64,000 nucleotides of DNA from Torreya grandis. Lineage: Eukaryota > Streptophyta > Pinopsida > Cupressales > Taxaceae. The notes under the pieces were generated by a model that was not told the origin of the DNA, did no database searches, and saw only the letters and a program-made list of their open reading frames with translations. Every line of letters begins with the position of its first letter. Position 1 is the stretch's first letter. Shown here piece by piece: positions 24,346 through 36,580 of the stretch. The translations under genes and the position numbers were made by a program. The DNA lies in assembly GCA_037957365.1 (NCBI GenBank), contig JARHVA010008361.1, positions 182,501 through 246,500 of the forward strand, written 5' to 3'.

Positions 24346-24800
24346 GATGGTGATTTTATGAGGAAGGCAATGTCCTATCTATGGTTTTACATTGTAACTC
24401 ATAAAGGAGAAACCCAAAAGGGTGCCAAAAAGCATTGGAAGAAAGTAAATGGGATAAGAAAATGATGGTATTTGTGAGGAAGGCCAGGTCTTATCCAAGG
24501 TCTTACACTCCAACTCACAAAATAAAAATAAAAGGGGTGTCAAAAATTGATATGTAAAAATATTATAATAGAAGAGGATAAAATTACATCATGAAGAATA
24601 CCAGGTCCTATCTATGGTTTTATAATGAATCTCATGAGAAAAAGGGAAACCAAAATATCAAAAGGAAGGACTATGGTTTTAAAAAGGAGAGAATTATTGC
24701 AGAGGGTGAGACCCATGCAAGTATCATACAAAAAGTGTTAGATAGATAGCATATAAAAACATGAAAATAAGGGAATGATTAGGTAAAATACTTCTTAAGG
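24346..24800. repeat. Tandem ~110-120-bp units in the 3' UTR of element D
   Basis: Units start near 24346, 24464, 24584 and 24694. Each holds GAGGAAGGC-A-GTCCTATC-A-GGTTTTACA then AACTCA-AAA, and AAAAGGGTGTCAAAAA. The last unit is the most decayed. The array lies between the integrase end and the PPT of element D. Tandem arrays in this 3' region are known for plant Tat/Ogre-type Gypsy elements. Confidence 0.7.
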
Positions 24801-25854
24801 AATTTCACATTGGTGGGCTCTTTGAAAGCATGGCCTTCATTGGTTTTAAGGTGATAGGTGCTTGAACCAAGAATATCTTTAACCAAATAAGGATCCCATA
24901 ATTTTTGGGCATATTTACCTTATTTTTCATGAGTGTACTCTAAATTAAATATGAATCACCAATATTAATAATATGAACTTTGAATCATTTATTATGTTGT
25001 TTGCAATATGGGCCTTGTATTGGCAGTTATGTTGTAAAGCAAAAAGATGATATTCGTGAAGGAGATCAAGAGCATGATGAAAAACTTGACATAATTATTC
25101 ATATGGTATGATAACTTGAAGAGATATATGAAGAGAGGAAATCTCAAATTATAATGAAAGGAATGATTTAGAGCCATATACTAGAGAGAATGGTGGTGTC
25201 CCAATGGAAATACGTATGCTAGTGTGATAGGCCCAAAGAGTGAGATACATATGAAGGTGTCAATCTATGTGAATTTCATGAATTATATTTTGGATAATTA
25301 TATTAATAATTTTCTTTCTGGATTCAACCTGGCCACTACATTGTCGATGATAATGTGTGAAATTTTTTTGATTGATTTAAAATTTAGCACATATCTCTTA
25401 ACCATTGTCATAGATAATAGTTTGGGGGGACACCAAAGTGGAAAATGATTTGATTAAGGATGAATTTGGAGATGGTTGTACCAGTGACATTAACAAGGAT
25501 AGCCTTAACCCATTTGGTAAAGTATTGTATGGTTGTGATTATGTATACATTCTCATCTTGAGATTGAGGTAATTTACCTATGAAATCTAATTCCCACTTG
25601 GAGAATGGATAGGGAGATTTAACAATTTGAAGCTCAACTAGAGGTGAATAATTTAAATCATCATGGAGTTGGCAAGCAGTAAAAATTTTAGAAAATTTTA
25701 TCATATTTGTGTCAAGAGGGTGACAAAGGTATCTCATACATAGGCATTTTTAGGCTATAGCATTTCTACTACAATATCCACCACAAATACTCTCATGTGC
25801 TTGTTCAAGGAGAGGATGAAATTAATCTTGCATAACATAATAGAACAAGGTACC
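24780..25854 (-). pseudogene. Element D integrase (Ty3/Gypsy), 3' part of pol
   Basis: From 25854 downwards the minus strand reads a GTLFYYV start, then LLEQAHESICGGY and an F-T-A-C-Q zinc-binding remnant. Next are SKWELDFIGKLPQS (first catalytic Asp), YFTKWVKAI and FHFGVPPNYYL, and in a shifted frame THYHRQCSGQVES with the catalytic Glu. A decayed C-terminal segment near 24900-24790 resembles the GPYLVKDILGSxTY end of this protein class. The 25408-25737 frame is the best preserved piece. The part of integrase before 25854 is 10.7 kb away at 36581, beyond element B. Confidence 0.85.
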
Positions 25855-27880
25855 TATTGACCAATTTTGGTCTACATACCAAGTTTTGCCTAGTCTAATA
25901 GATCAAGGGAAAATGGTAGAAAGTTGAAATAGGTAATTTATAGAGGCCATATCTCGTATCTATGGTAGTCCTAGGAAAAAAATTACCACAAAGGATGAAA
26001 CCATTTTTCCATCTTGGTCCCTAATTGCTACACTTTATATTTCAAATCATTTGCCTATGCATGATATAAGTTATGCATGTTCGAAGTGGGCTCCTTAGTC
26101 TAATTTCTCTAAGTTTCCCATACTTAAAAAAATGAATTAGACCATATTTAGGATGCCATGTGGGAATGAATAGATTAGTCAATTTGAGACTTTTATATAT
26201 TCACTCTGAATATTCCCATGACTAGTGGATAAAATGGGTTCATCCCTTTTAATGTCAAGAACATCTCTTAAAAATTTGGTTCTCCATGATTTTTGCACTT
26301 AAAGTTATAAGCCTTCAAATTTGAACCTGCAACATAAGACGTTTGGACATAATCCAATGGTGCAAGATAATTAAGCCAAGATATAATAGAATGAAATAAC
26401 TAAAAAAAGGATGGATCCAATCTAAATCAAGGGATTTCATTCAATCATACCAAAGATATGATAGAGTGAAAGAATTTATAAGAAAGTGGCATCAGAGAGA
26501 TCTATGGTGTGCATGAACTTGTACATGACAATCTAATGGCATGAGTGGAGTCAATAAGTTAAAAATATCTATATAACCAATAAGTGTAAGGATAATTAAT
26601 CATAATTTATATAGTTGAAGTTGGAAATTTATAACTACTAATCAAGAGTGATCTCAAGACATTTTTGATAAAATTTAAAAAAATTATTTTGGACTCAAAA
26701 AAGAAAATATAAAGGGGCCAACCTCAAAAATGAACCAGAGTTGAACTAGATCCATAATTTAGAGACCAAGAATTGCCATTAAATCCTTCATATAATATAT
26801 CTTTGGGTATAGTATAAAAATTGAGGATGGACCAATGAACATGAACCAAAGTTAGGCAGTTTGTAGACTTTTATAGATATTGGGACTATGTGAAAACTAA
26901 TGGTCTCTGATTGGTTTTCACCTATAGTGGACCTATGTACTGATAATATTCACTAATCATTTTTGATAATGCAAGTATATTTGACTACCTAATGTGTATG
27001 TGGTACTTTTTATCCATTTTCAAGACAAGATCCTCATCAATAGATTAGTGGAAGTAGCATGGAGTCTCGAGATGAAGACCTAGTGCTTGTATAAGGATCA
27101 TGGAGCATTAATTTATTTTCCAAGTCCTTTAAAATTGTACATTTATAAGATTTGGACTCAAATGCATCCTCAAATTAGTGCTAATGCAAAGTTCCCTCTC
27201 TCTCCTTTTTCTATAAATATAATATTTTAAGCCTTAAAATGGATCATCTATCCCTATTTTTGGTAAGACCAAACTCTACAAAACTTTATACTATGACACC
27301 TCTTTAATGAAATAAATATTGAATTCCATCATTTTATAATCTATATTGAAGTATGTTCTATGAATTCATACACTATAGTTAAGTGAATTTATGTTCTTTT
27401 CTTATGTATAGAGTTTCTCTCACCTTCAAGAATTCATTAATAGTACTCACAAGTCATTATAAGTGTAATGCACAATTTATTGTCTATCCTAAAAGTGGAT
27501 ATTTTCCCTCTCCTACTAATTTCATAACTGATCAATACCTTATTTTGAAATATTTATGTGATACTAATGTTATTTGGACTAAAAAGTGTCTCATAGTCTA
27601 TTTTATGTGAGTTGGAGTGATCAAATCATTGGTGGATCACTACTTTTTTATATGCCTTTATAAGTTTTATCAATTTTCTTCCATTTCCTAGAATATGTTA
27701 GGTTATGTTTAGTGTAGGTGATAGATCCATAAGGAATTTGGCCTTCTCCAGAGGTCTAATCAACTTTTAGGATACCCATAGCCTAAGATTAGTCCCATGT
27801 TAGACTAGATTTGAGTAGGAAGATCTAAACAATCCCCTTCTCAGCTAGGGTACAAATCAAGAACCCCAATAGTTTTGGCA
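25855..27880 (+). repeat. 5' LTR of element B
   Basis: The TTGACCAATTTTGGTCTACATACCAA start matches 34314 onwards. Later landmarks shared with the 3' LTR are GGATGAACCCATTTGTCC-like, CCAATGGTG, AAAAAAGGATGG, TATAAAT...TTTTAAGCCTTAAAATGG and AACCC-AATAGT at the end. It is about 240 bases shorter than the 3' copy, mainly because 34799-35095 has no counterpart. A TATAAATA box is at 27212-27219. Confidence 0.9.
27212..27219 (+). promoter_or_regulatory. TATA box of element B LTR
   Basis: CTATAAATATAAT lies after a CTCTCTCCTTTTT pyrimidine run. The 3' LTR has the same arrangement at 35906-35913 (TATAAATG). Confidence 0.65.
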
Positions 27881-28329
27881 TGCCTGATGGGACCCTGAGT
27901 TTCTTTGGTATAATTGAAGTTTGATGATTGAGAATAAAGATTCACTATAATAAGAGAGATCTACCATCATCAGAACCTAAATATCCTTTAGGTTTCAGAG
28001 CTCATAACATATTTAGGTAATACTTTCATGCTAAAGGTTATAACAAGAGCATCAAGTAAAGTTACTTCATTTAAACATATTGAATTGCCTCTTACTTCTT
28101 ATAAAATATCATGATTCAATAGCACAAGGAATTATCATCCAAAGCAATATTTATCTTTTGGTTAGTCTATTGTTTTAGTCTAATCTATTATCCCCATAAT
28201 CCAAATCCTTTTTGCCCAAATGGTTGTCAATAATCAAGTGTTTATCCAAGGGTAGTCCCCTGAAGTTGGCCCAATATGATTACATTCTTATTTCTACTCT
28301 AAAATTTATCCCTATATTTTATAGAAAAT

Positions 28330-29150
28330 GAGATAAACTACTACTATTGAGCATATGCAAGATATTTCCAATCTACATTATTTTCATAATGTTAGTCAAG
28401 ATAATGTGTCTATCATATTACTTTCTCCCTTTTTCAATGGAAAAGCATTGTAATGGTATAAAAATATTCCTTTGACCTCTATTTCTACTTGGGATGATTT
28501 AGGTGCAGCTTTAGTTAAGCAATTTGAAGAAATGTTTGATCATCTATCTTTGGTTGAATAATTGACTACTGTAAAAATGTACCCCCATGAATTCATGTCA
28601 AACTTTAACCTAAGATTTGAAAAGACATAGATTAGGATCACTGGATTTGCTAGATGATCCCCAAAATATGCATTTTTGTACTTCCTTAAGGCCCTTAATT
28701 ATGATATAGTCCATGGGTGGTAATAACTTGCCAAATACTTATGAAATTGCTATAATAGTAGAGAACAACTTGATTTAAGCTGGTAAACTTACTGGCAAGG
28801 CCTCTATTACATTTTTTTAGAATTGCAACTTGTTCATCCCCCTCAAGTTCCCCAAATCCATCTATATCCCCTATCTCATCACCAAAAATCCAAGTTGTAG
28901 TCCCTCATTATCAAAGTAGTGGTATTTGTGATTTTAAAAGCATGTTATAAACTTTTTAAAATGAAATTTTTTCCCTTAGGAGACAATAGTGCCAAGGTAG
29001 ATCTTACCAAGAGCAAAACTAGAGTAAATATCACCTTATTGAGATTTCAAGGATAATAGAAAACCTTATCAAAATTAAGGAGATATAAACCAAACTAATC
29101 CATATTCCACCCTTGATCCCAATATGCCTTCCAAAATAAAATCTATTATT
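28330..29150 (+). pseudogene. Element B gag remnant
   Basis: In one frame with few stops the plus strand gives TTTIEHMQDISNLHYFHNVS, then NVSIILLSPFFNGKAL-WY. Next come PLTSISTWDDLGAALVKQFEE, DHLSLVE and a HEFMSNFNLRFEK segment. This matches the Gypsy retrotransposon gag (capsid) core with its conserved W and FNxRF words. There is at least one stop inside (GKAL-stop-WY). The N-terminus near 27.9-28.3 kb and the zinc knuckle are not clear. Confidence 0.75.
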
Positions 29151-29845
29151 CCCCAAAATAACTTAATGTAAGATCCAAGTTGGCAGCCTTCTAATCCAAA
29201 TGACATTTAGAATCAATATTTCGTATCACAAAATATTAAGATACCACAAATGAAACAAGAATAATTCCCTCATCAATATGGTAAAATCAAGACATGAATA
29301 TGGTAATCCAAGGATAATCTCAATAATTTATAGGTAACCTTGATGCTATCAATGTTTATTGGCATTTGGATTATCAGTTCAACCAAGTTCGTGAAACTAG
29401 CAACACAAATGGTCAAGTGTCAACTCTGACTAGAACTAAAATAAAAGAAATTTAAGAATTTCATGATGTGAGAAATACTTATAGTGTTCCTAATTTTATG
29501 TAAAATAAATTCAAAGATGAAGTTATTATTCCTATATCATAAAATATTCAAAACATAAAAATTATTAAAGTTCCCTAAATGCCTCTCACTAGAGAACAAC
29601 CAATGGTTCTGAAGTTATAGCAAAAGATTAGTGGAACATATTTTAACATTATTGATCAAATTAAGAAATAAAATGTTAGTATTTTCATGTGGGATTCCAA
29701 TTCTATCCTAGGATAAAAGGACATGCTGATTCAAGAACTTTTGGATCTCGAGGTATCTAAGGAACCAACTGAGAAACAAGCTGTCTTGGCCAATTCAAAA
29801 TAGAAAGTCAATCTACCTGATCAATAGATACATAACATAAGAAAG

Positions 29846-30097
29846 GTGGATAAAGATAATGTCAAGGTAATCAATACCCTTGATTTTTATCTCTCTTTGA
29901 TAGTAGGTCACTATTTATTCCATAATTATATGGTAAATAGTGGGCCTAGTAGCACTATCATGCCCAAAAAAATTGTAAACAAGCTTGGTATTTTATATGA
30001 GACAAATACCAAAGGAGTATTGAAATTAGATAGCTCACAAAAAAAAAATAGTAGGCATGATAAAATTCTTAATTATAACATTATATTCTTTCCTTAA
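29846..30097 (+). pseudogene. Element B aspartic protease remnant
   Basis: This 83-codon frame contains VNSGPSSTIMPKKIVNKLG, followed by GVLKLDSSQKK. It corresponds to the retropepsin VDSGAxxTIMPxxVxxKLGI pattern of this element class. The catalytic Asp of DSG has become Asn, so the protease would be inactive. Confidence 0.8.
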
Positions 30098-30227
30098 TGT
30101 TATTATTCAACAAGATGTAGTTGTAGTGGACATACATCCCTATTTTGTCATATGTCTATCAAGAAATTTTTATTTAAAAATTAAAGGGTGTTTTTCATCT
30201 AATTAGATGTCTTTAATTTAAAAAACT

Positions 30228-30452
30228 ATGTATGTAACTAAGGTGAAAATATTTTATAAATGTATTTCAAGATTTCATTTGGAGCCATATATGCTAAGCA
30301 TGGTGAACACTAATTATGTTATCTCATACAAGGTGTTAGAAACTAATGAGGTTGAATCTGAATCACCTCTAGATGGAATCATATATCTTTTCCTTGATGA
30401 ATGGGCCTCTGATTTACATGATCATGATACATACAAGATAATTGAATAAAAA
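30228..30452 (+). pseudogene. Element B protease-aRNH linker
   Basis: This frame has a LEPYMLSMVNTNYVIS segment, VLETNEVESESPLDGI and a LDEWASDLHD end. They correspond to the linker that precedes the aRNH domain in related Gypsy polyproteins. The assignment rests on position and general resemblance. Confidence 0.55.
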
Positions 30453-30519
30453 TGACTTGGTCTCTATTGTCTTCATGAAAATGATCCACCAATTCTAACA
30501 TTGATTAAAGATGAGCAGC

Positions 30520-30935
30520 CCAGTGGTGGACTCTAGCAGCTATATTTTGATCAATCTAGAAACAAACATGGTAGTGGAGCTAAAATGATGTTAGTTTCTG
30601 TATATAATTAAAGGTATTTATCTTCTCTCAAGTTTTATTTTGGTTTTTCTAATAATGTCACTGAATATGAATCACTAGTGCATGGTTTGCAATGGGTAAG
30701 AAAGATGAAGGTTAATTCCTTACAAGTCTTTGGACATAGTGAACTAGAAGTTCACCAAGTAAGGGAACTTAATATATGAAATAATCCACTACATATGTCT
30801 TATACACATAGAGTATGTGACCTAGTTGAATAATTTTAAGACTTAAGTATTCAAGGCATACCAAGAAATCAGAACAAGCATGCAAATAGGCTAGTTGTTA
30901 TTGGATCACAATTCAATATCCTAGATAATATAAAA
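30520..30935 (+). pseudogene. Element B archaeal-type RNase H (aRNH)
   Basis: In order along the plus strand: LYFDQSRNKHGSGAKMMLV (30541 onward), NNVTEYESLVHGLQWVRK, LQVFGHSELEVHQVRELN, and a GIPRNQNKHANRLVVIGSQF end. These match the FDGS-x-NGxGAG, NNxAEYEAL, GDSEL and IPRxxNxxADxLA landmarks of the second RNase H in Tat-type Gypsy elements. The GDSEL Asp is His here. The domain lies about 300 bases upstream of the RT, not between RNase H and integrase. Confidence 0.8.
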
Positions 30936-31239
30936 AAGAACAAAGTCTAATTACACATCAAGGTAGGTGTGAGACCTTCTATCATAGATAACCATGAAAA
31001 TTATAAAGTATTTGAAGATGACAACTAGATTATTAGATTCTTACATGAGGAAATTTAATTCTCCTCAAGGAACTAAGATGATAATTTATAGCAGTATGAT
31101 GATTATATTATGCAATTAAAGACAAAAAATTTTCCTAAAGGATTCATCATGCTGGAAAATATATTAAACAAAGATGATGAGTTAATAAAAAAAATTTGCT
31201 TTATCAACCAAAGAAGAACACTACATAAATGTAGAGGTT

Positions 31240-32145
31240 GTAACTAGAGAAAATTTAAAGATAGGTAAAGTTTGCACATCTTTAGAGAATGAAGCTTTTA
31301 TTAAGTTATGTTCAAATTTTGTAGATGTATTTGCATGGCAGTACAATTACCTAAAAGGTTTTGATCCAAGTCTAGCTCAACATACCATTGAGTTAGAAGA
31401 CGAGACTAGGCTAGTAAGACAAAGGCAAACGCCAATCAATCCAATGTTTGAACCTCCAATGAAAAGTGAACTGCATATGCTCATTGAGTCATCCATAATA
31501 TTTACAATTAAGCACTCAAATTGGGTAGTAAAACTTGTTTTAGTAAATAAAAAATGGTGAAATAAGGCTATGTGTGAACTTTTGTGACTTGAACAAGGCC
31601 TATCTCGAATATTACTATCTATTTCCATCAATGGAATAGATTTTATATCTAGATGTAGGTTCATAAAGTTTCTCTTTATTGGATGGTTGCAGTGGATATA
31701 AATAATTTTTAGTCAAAGAAAAAGACCAATGCAAAACAACCTTCACCACAAATTGGGGGACATTTGCATATATAAAGATGCCTTTTGATTTATCTAATGC
31801 TAGATCCACTTTTTATAAGACTATGGACATGGAATTTTAGGGTCTCCTCAACACATTTACTGTTGTTTATCTATATGACATAACAAGTATTCTGTAATTT
31901 CACAAATGAGCATATGATTCATCTTACAGAGGTGTTTGAAATTTGGAGAGAATTTGAAGTGTCTGTGGACCCAAATAAGTATGTTTTCTCTGTTCATGGA
32001 AGTAACCTTCTTAGACATGTCATTTTAAATAAAGGTACAAGCATAGACACTGATAAGATAGAATCAATTATCACACTATCATTGCCTAAACATAAGAAAA
32101 CCTTGCAAAGATTTTTAGGCAAGATTAACTTCATAAGGAGATAAA
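31240..32145 (+). pseudogene. Element B reverse transcriptase
   Basis: The N-terminal part reads FVDVFAWQYNYL, AQHTIELEDETRLVRQRQ, TPINPMFEPPMKSEL and SNWVVKLVLVNKKW. The middle is broken: the FRNLN, FSGYNQ and MPFGLTNA regions are scattered over frames (PLPSME at 31620, LLDGCSGY at 31677, MPFDLSNARSTF at 31780). The last part is open at 31914-32144, with FEIWREFEVSVDPNKYVFSV and LPKHKKTLQRFLGKINFIRR. That is the classic RT thumb/connection of this group. Confidence 0.85.
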
Positions 32146-32164
32146 TTTTAAATTTTTATACTTT

Positions 32165-32700
32165 AGCTAGGCCACTTACAACCATGTTAACAAATGGTTT
32201 TAGGTTTAGTTAGTCTAAAGAAGGAGTTAAATTTTTTGAAGAAATTAAAAAAGCTATAGCCAGTGCCCCTATGCCCCTGAACCCTAAGTTTACAAAATAT
32301 TTGATCTTATATAGATATGTTAACCTTGACATAATAATAGGTATTATCATGCATTAGAATAAATAGACTTCATATCAGCCAATATCCTTTATTATTCAAG
32401 GCTTAGAAGAATATGAAACAATTCATTATTTTATTGAGAAGCATGTTCTTTTAGTTGTAAGGTCTCTTAAAAAGTTTAGGTACTTATTGTTCAACAATTA
32501 GACACTTTTGATGGTTACACATCCAAGTGTTAAAGACTTTCTTCTAAACAAAGATATAAGTGATAAAAGAGCTAGTTAGATAACCAAGGTCATGGAATAT
32601 GACATAGAGATAAAATTCACAAAGTTTTTTAGAGACAAAGGACTTTGTGAACACCTAGCCCAAGACTTACATGAATCTAATGAATAGGTTATAATGTCAG
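32165..32700 (+). pseudogene. Element B RNase H (native Gypsy RH)
   Basis: The reading includes LARPLTTML, SKEGVKFFEEIKKAI, PISFIIQGLEEYE, EKHVLLVVRSLKKFRYLL, HPSVKDFLLNKD and MEYDIEIKFTKF. It closes with an AQDLHESNE segment. This follows the RNase H plus tail (KAFRxYxL; SVKDxLxQPD; EYDLEIKPTKL) usual for this family. Several in-frame TAG/TGA stops interrupt it. Confidence 0.8.
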
Positions 32701-32989
32701 ATGATCAAGAACTTGAAAGTAATTAGGATTCAACATCTAATTGGTTCCTCTTTATGGTAATATATTTATAATATGGTATTTATCCTTCTCATCTCTCTCC
32801 TTCAAAGAGTAAATATTTATGATGATAGTCAATTCCTTTTCTCCTTGTTGATAATGCATTATTTAAAAAGGATATCAATGTTATACTACTAAGATACATA
32901 AAACAAGGTCAAATACATAAGTTACTTGAGAAATTATATGATGTATATGGTGGAGGACATTAATAATCTAGGATTATAGAACACAAGTT

Positions 32990-33990
32990 CATGAGAGGTA
33001 GATATTGCTAGCCAAGTTTCTTTGGTGATTGTTATGCATGGATCATGAAATGTAGACAGTGTACCTTGTTTTTTGGAAAAGTGAGACAACCTTATATATC
33101 CAACTAATTTTAGTTTATCAACCTTTTTTCCAACGGCTATTAGAAATTTTTAGTCTTATCAACTCCCCATCAAGCTCAAGACACAAGTGGGACCTGATTG
33201 CCACATATTATTTTATGAGATGGATAGAGTTCGTAACATTAATAGAAGCCAAATAAACTAGTGTTTTATACTTATATGAAGGTTTACTTACAGGCTTTGG
33301 GGTTCCTTCAACTATAATATATGATAATGCTATGGATTTTGTAGGATCTAAGATCAACCAGTGGGTAGTTCAATGTAGTGTCTTCCTTAGTAACTCTTCA
33401 AACTATTATCCACAAGACAATGGCCTTGTTGAGTCTACCAACAAGAATTTTTTGAAAATCATTAGGAGGAATATAGAAGATAATCAAATATAATGGAATA
33501 TTAAATTAATTTTATCTCTATGGGCTAACATGATCACATATAAAAGATCAATTGCCAATTCTCTGTACAAATTAGTATATAGTAAGGAAGCAAGAATGCC
33601 TATTTCTCTTGAATTCCCTGCATTGAAATTAATGCATCAACATGAGATTTTGAGGACTGATCCAATGGAAATAAGATATGCTAACCTCATAGAGATATAA
33701 TATACAAGGCATTAGGCCATGTTGCTTATGGAGGCCCATCAAGTAGTGATAAATAAATATTTTGATAAAGGAACTTCTTCAAGAAGTTTCCAAGAAGAGG
33801 TTTTGGTCCTCAAGTGGGATGAGGATAGAGCCAAGATTGGAAAACACACAAAATTTGATTCTCTCTAGAATGGATCATATATAATTTCCAATTGCAAATC
33901 CCAAAATGCTTTCCAACTAAAAAGGATGAATGGTGACTAACTTCCTATCCTAGTCAATAGATACACATCAAACAATGCTATTACATAAAG
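32990..33990 (+). pseudogene. Element B integrase
   Basis: From 33160: SSSRHKWDLIATYYFMRW, then GFGVPSTIIYDNAMDFVGSK with the second catalytic Asp. Next are NSSNYYPQDNGLVESTNK with the catalytic Glu, and LWANMITYKRSIANSLYKLV. The C-terminal part has KYFDKGTSSRSFQEEVLVLK, GKHTKFDSL and SQNAFQLKRMNGD. The first Asp (usually in ATDYF) is ATYYF here, so one catalytic residue is lost. Stops occur at about 33245 and 33495. The end near 33.99 kb precedes the 3' LTR by ~320 bases. Confidence 0.85.
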
Positions 33991-34798
33991 CTAATTACAT
34001 TGCACATAGTTTTTCTTATTTTCATTCAATTTTTTTATAAACATATTAGATATTTTATTTTCTATTTTTTTATAAATAAGTTCTTTTATCTTGAACAATG
34101 ATTTAGTAGTTTAGTTTCTTTTATTTTTAGGTTAGTTTCCCTTTCATTTTCTTTTCTTTCCCTGTTGCTAACATTTTCCTATCTTTACAAGTCAAGAGGT
34201 TGTCCTAAAGTCATGTAATGGTCCATGTTTGGATATTATTATCCAATATTTATGTATATATTTCATGATCTAAAGCATAACATGAATGCTACCCAATCAA
34301 GTCGCCAAAGATGTTGACCAATTTTGGTCTACATACCAAATCTTTCCTAGTCTAATAGATCAAGTGGAAGTGGTAGAAAGTCTAAATAGGGAATTTTTAG
34401 AGGCCATATCTTGCATGTGTGGTAGTATTAGGTAAAAATGATCACAAGGGATGAACCCATTTGTCCAGATTAGTCCCTAGTTACTATGCACTAAGTTTGA
34501 GATCATCTATTGAAGCATGATAGAAGTTGTGCATGTTTAAAGTTAGATCCTCAGTCAGATTTTGCTATGTTTCCCATAATTATCAAAATGAACTAGACCA
34601 TCACTAGGAAATCATGTAGGAATGAATAGATCAGTCAACTTGAGAACTTTATATCTTCACTTATAAGGGGCCTAGGACCAATGGATCAAATGGGTTCATC
34701 CCTTTTAGTTTCAAAAATAGCTATTGAAAATTTGGTGCCTTCATGATTTTTATGTTTAAATTTATAGGCCTTAAAATTTGAACATGCAGCATAATACC

Positions 34799-35095
34799 TT
34801 CATGATAATGTAAAAATAAATCATAGTAAAAATCATGTGAGCTTAAAATTGATGGTTTGCGGGATGTCAAATAAGTTTGCACAAACGTCAAATGACATTT
34901 GTGCAAACATCAATTTTAAGCAAGGTAAGTAATCATTTTTGTTGAAAAGGTTTTTAAAATGTTTGAATTTGGTTGGGATCGAATGGTCCACATGAGCCTT
35001 CATACTAACACATAATATCTAATGATCCACAATGAGTTAACCAAGTCAAAAAGTCCCTTGGTTAAAGCATTTAAAGATCTATAAGTTGGACACAA
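34799..35095. repeat. Block present only in the 3' LTR of B
   Basis: LTR1 passes from CAGCATAATACC-like sequence straight to TTGGACA-AATCCAATGG. LTR2 carries about 297 extra bases at that point. It has no clear inverted ends or target duplication, so deletion from LTR1 is as likely as insertion into LTR2. It contains the palindrome at 34843-34920. Confidence 0.7.
34843..34920. repeat. Nested palindrome, 78 bp
   Basis: The outer arms AAAATTGATGGTTTGC (34845-34860) and GCAAACATCAATTTT (34903-34917) are inverted copies. The inner arms TTTGCACAAACGTCA (34876-34890) and TGACATTTGTGCAAA (34893-34907) are inverted copies with one mismatch and a 2-base loop. Single-stranded DNA or RNA could form a strong hairpin. 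Confidence 0.85.
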
Positions 35096-36580
35096 TCCAA
35101 TGGTGTAAGATAAACAACCAAGATCCAATGAAGAAAAATCACTAAAAAAAGGATGGGTCCAAGATAAATCAAAGGCTCATGCTCAATCATACCAAATATC
35201 CAATAGAGTGAAAGAACTGATAAAAATGTGGGCGTAGGGAGATCTATAGTGTGCATAAACTCATACATCTTGATCTAATAGCTTGAATAGAGTCAATAAG
35301 TCCAAAAGATCTATGGAACTAATAAGCATATGGATAATTGACCATGATTTAGAAATTTTGAGTTAAAAATTGATAGCCAATAATTGAGATCAATCTTGTG
35401 ATATTTTCCATGAAAGTTGAAGAAGTTATTTTGGACTAGGCAAAGTAACTTGAAGGTGAAGGTGAACCAGAGTTGAAGCAAGGCCATAGTTTAGAGACCG
35501 AGCATTAAAATTAAATGCTTAATATAATATATCTTTGGGTCTAATACAAAATTTGGAGATGGACCAATGACCATGAATCAAATTTAGGCAATTTAAAAAC
35601 ATTCATAGATATCATTGATATGTTTTGATAATACAAGTATAGTTGGCCACCTAATGTAGCTATGGAAATTTTTATCTAGTTTCAATATAGGATGCTCGTC
35701 AAAAAATCAGTGCAAGTAACATGGAGTCTTGAGATGAGGACCTAGTGCTTGCATAAAGATCAAGGAATAGTAAATTCTTTTTCAAGGCCTTTAAAATTAT
35801 GCCATTTTTATAAGATCCTAAGTCAGTCATATCCTCAAATTGGTGTTAATACATCATAAGTGGTTGGCCTTTTTACAATGTATCATTCCCTTTCTCTCCT
35901 TTTTCTATAAATGCAAGATTTTAAGCCTTAAAATGGATCATCTATCCCTCTTTTTGGTATGACTAGACTCTGCCAAAAATTTTACTATGAAAATTCTTTG
36001 ATATAATAAAGACTAAATTCCATCATTTAATAAGCTAGATTGAAGTTTTTTCTATGAATTCATGCACTATAATTAATTGAATGTATGTTCTTTGCTTAGG
36101 TCTAGAGTTTTTCTCACCGTCAAAAAATTTCTTAATATTTCTCACATGTCATTATAAGTTTAATGTATAGTTTATTATCTATCCTAAGCGTGGATATTTT
36201 CCTTCTCTTGTTAATTTAATAACTAATAAATGCCTTATTCTAAAATATTTATGTGATTTTGATGTTATTTGGTTTTAAAATTGTCTCATAGTGTGTTTTG
36301 TGTGAGTTGAAGTGATCAAATCATTGGTGCATCACAACTTTTTTACATGATTTTGTATGTTTTTTCAATTCTCATTCCCTTTTCCAAGTAGGTGCTAGTC
36401 TATTGTTAGTGTAGGTGATATATATATAAGAAATTTTGCCTTCTTCAAAGGTTTGATCCACTTCTAAGATACCCATAGCCTAAGATCAGTCCCATAGTGG
36501 ACTATATTTGAGTAGGAAGATCTGAACAATCCCCTTCTTGACTAGGGTAAAAATCTAAAACCCTAATAGTGTCTTCAACA

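Larger units (their letters stand above)
25855..36580 (+). mobile_element. Gypsy element B: complete but dead, aRNH before RT
   Basis: Two direct LTRs (25855-27880 and 34312-36580) flank a 6.4-kb internal region with gag, protease, aRNH, RT, RNase H and integrase, all plus strand. LTR ends are TGTTGA...TCAACA in the 3' copy; the 5' copy has mutated ends (TATTGA...GGCA). The target was element D's integrase: D's minus-strand reading resumes on both sides. Flanks GTACC (25850-25854) and TTGAC (36581-36585) are not a convincing target duplication. Stops and frameshifts are frequent throughout. Confidence 0.9.
34312..36580 (+). repeat. 3' LTR of element B
   Basis: It starts TGTTGACCAATTTTGGTC and ends TCTTCAACA, with TGTTGA/TCAACA inverted termini. 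It aligns along its length with 25855-27880 except for a ~297-base block at 34799-35095. TATAAATG is at 35906-35913. It is followed directly by D sequence on the minus strand. Confidence 0.9.

Noticed and set aside
25850..25854. GTACC as target duplication of element B
   Set aside because: The right flank is TTGAC; only two of five bases agree.
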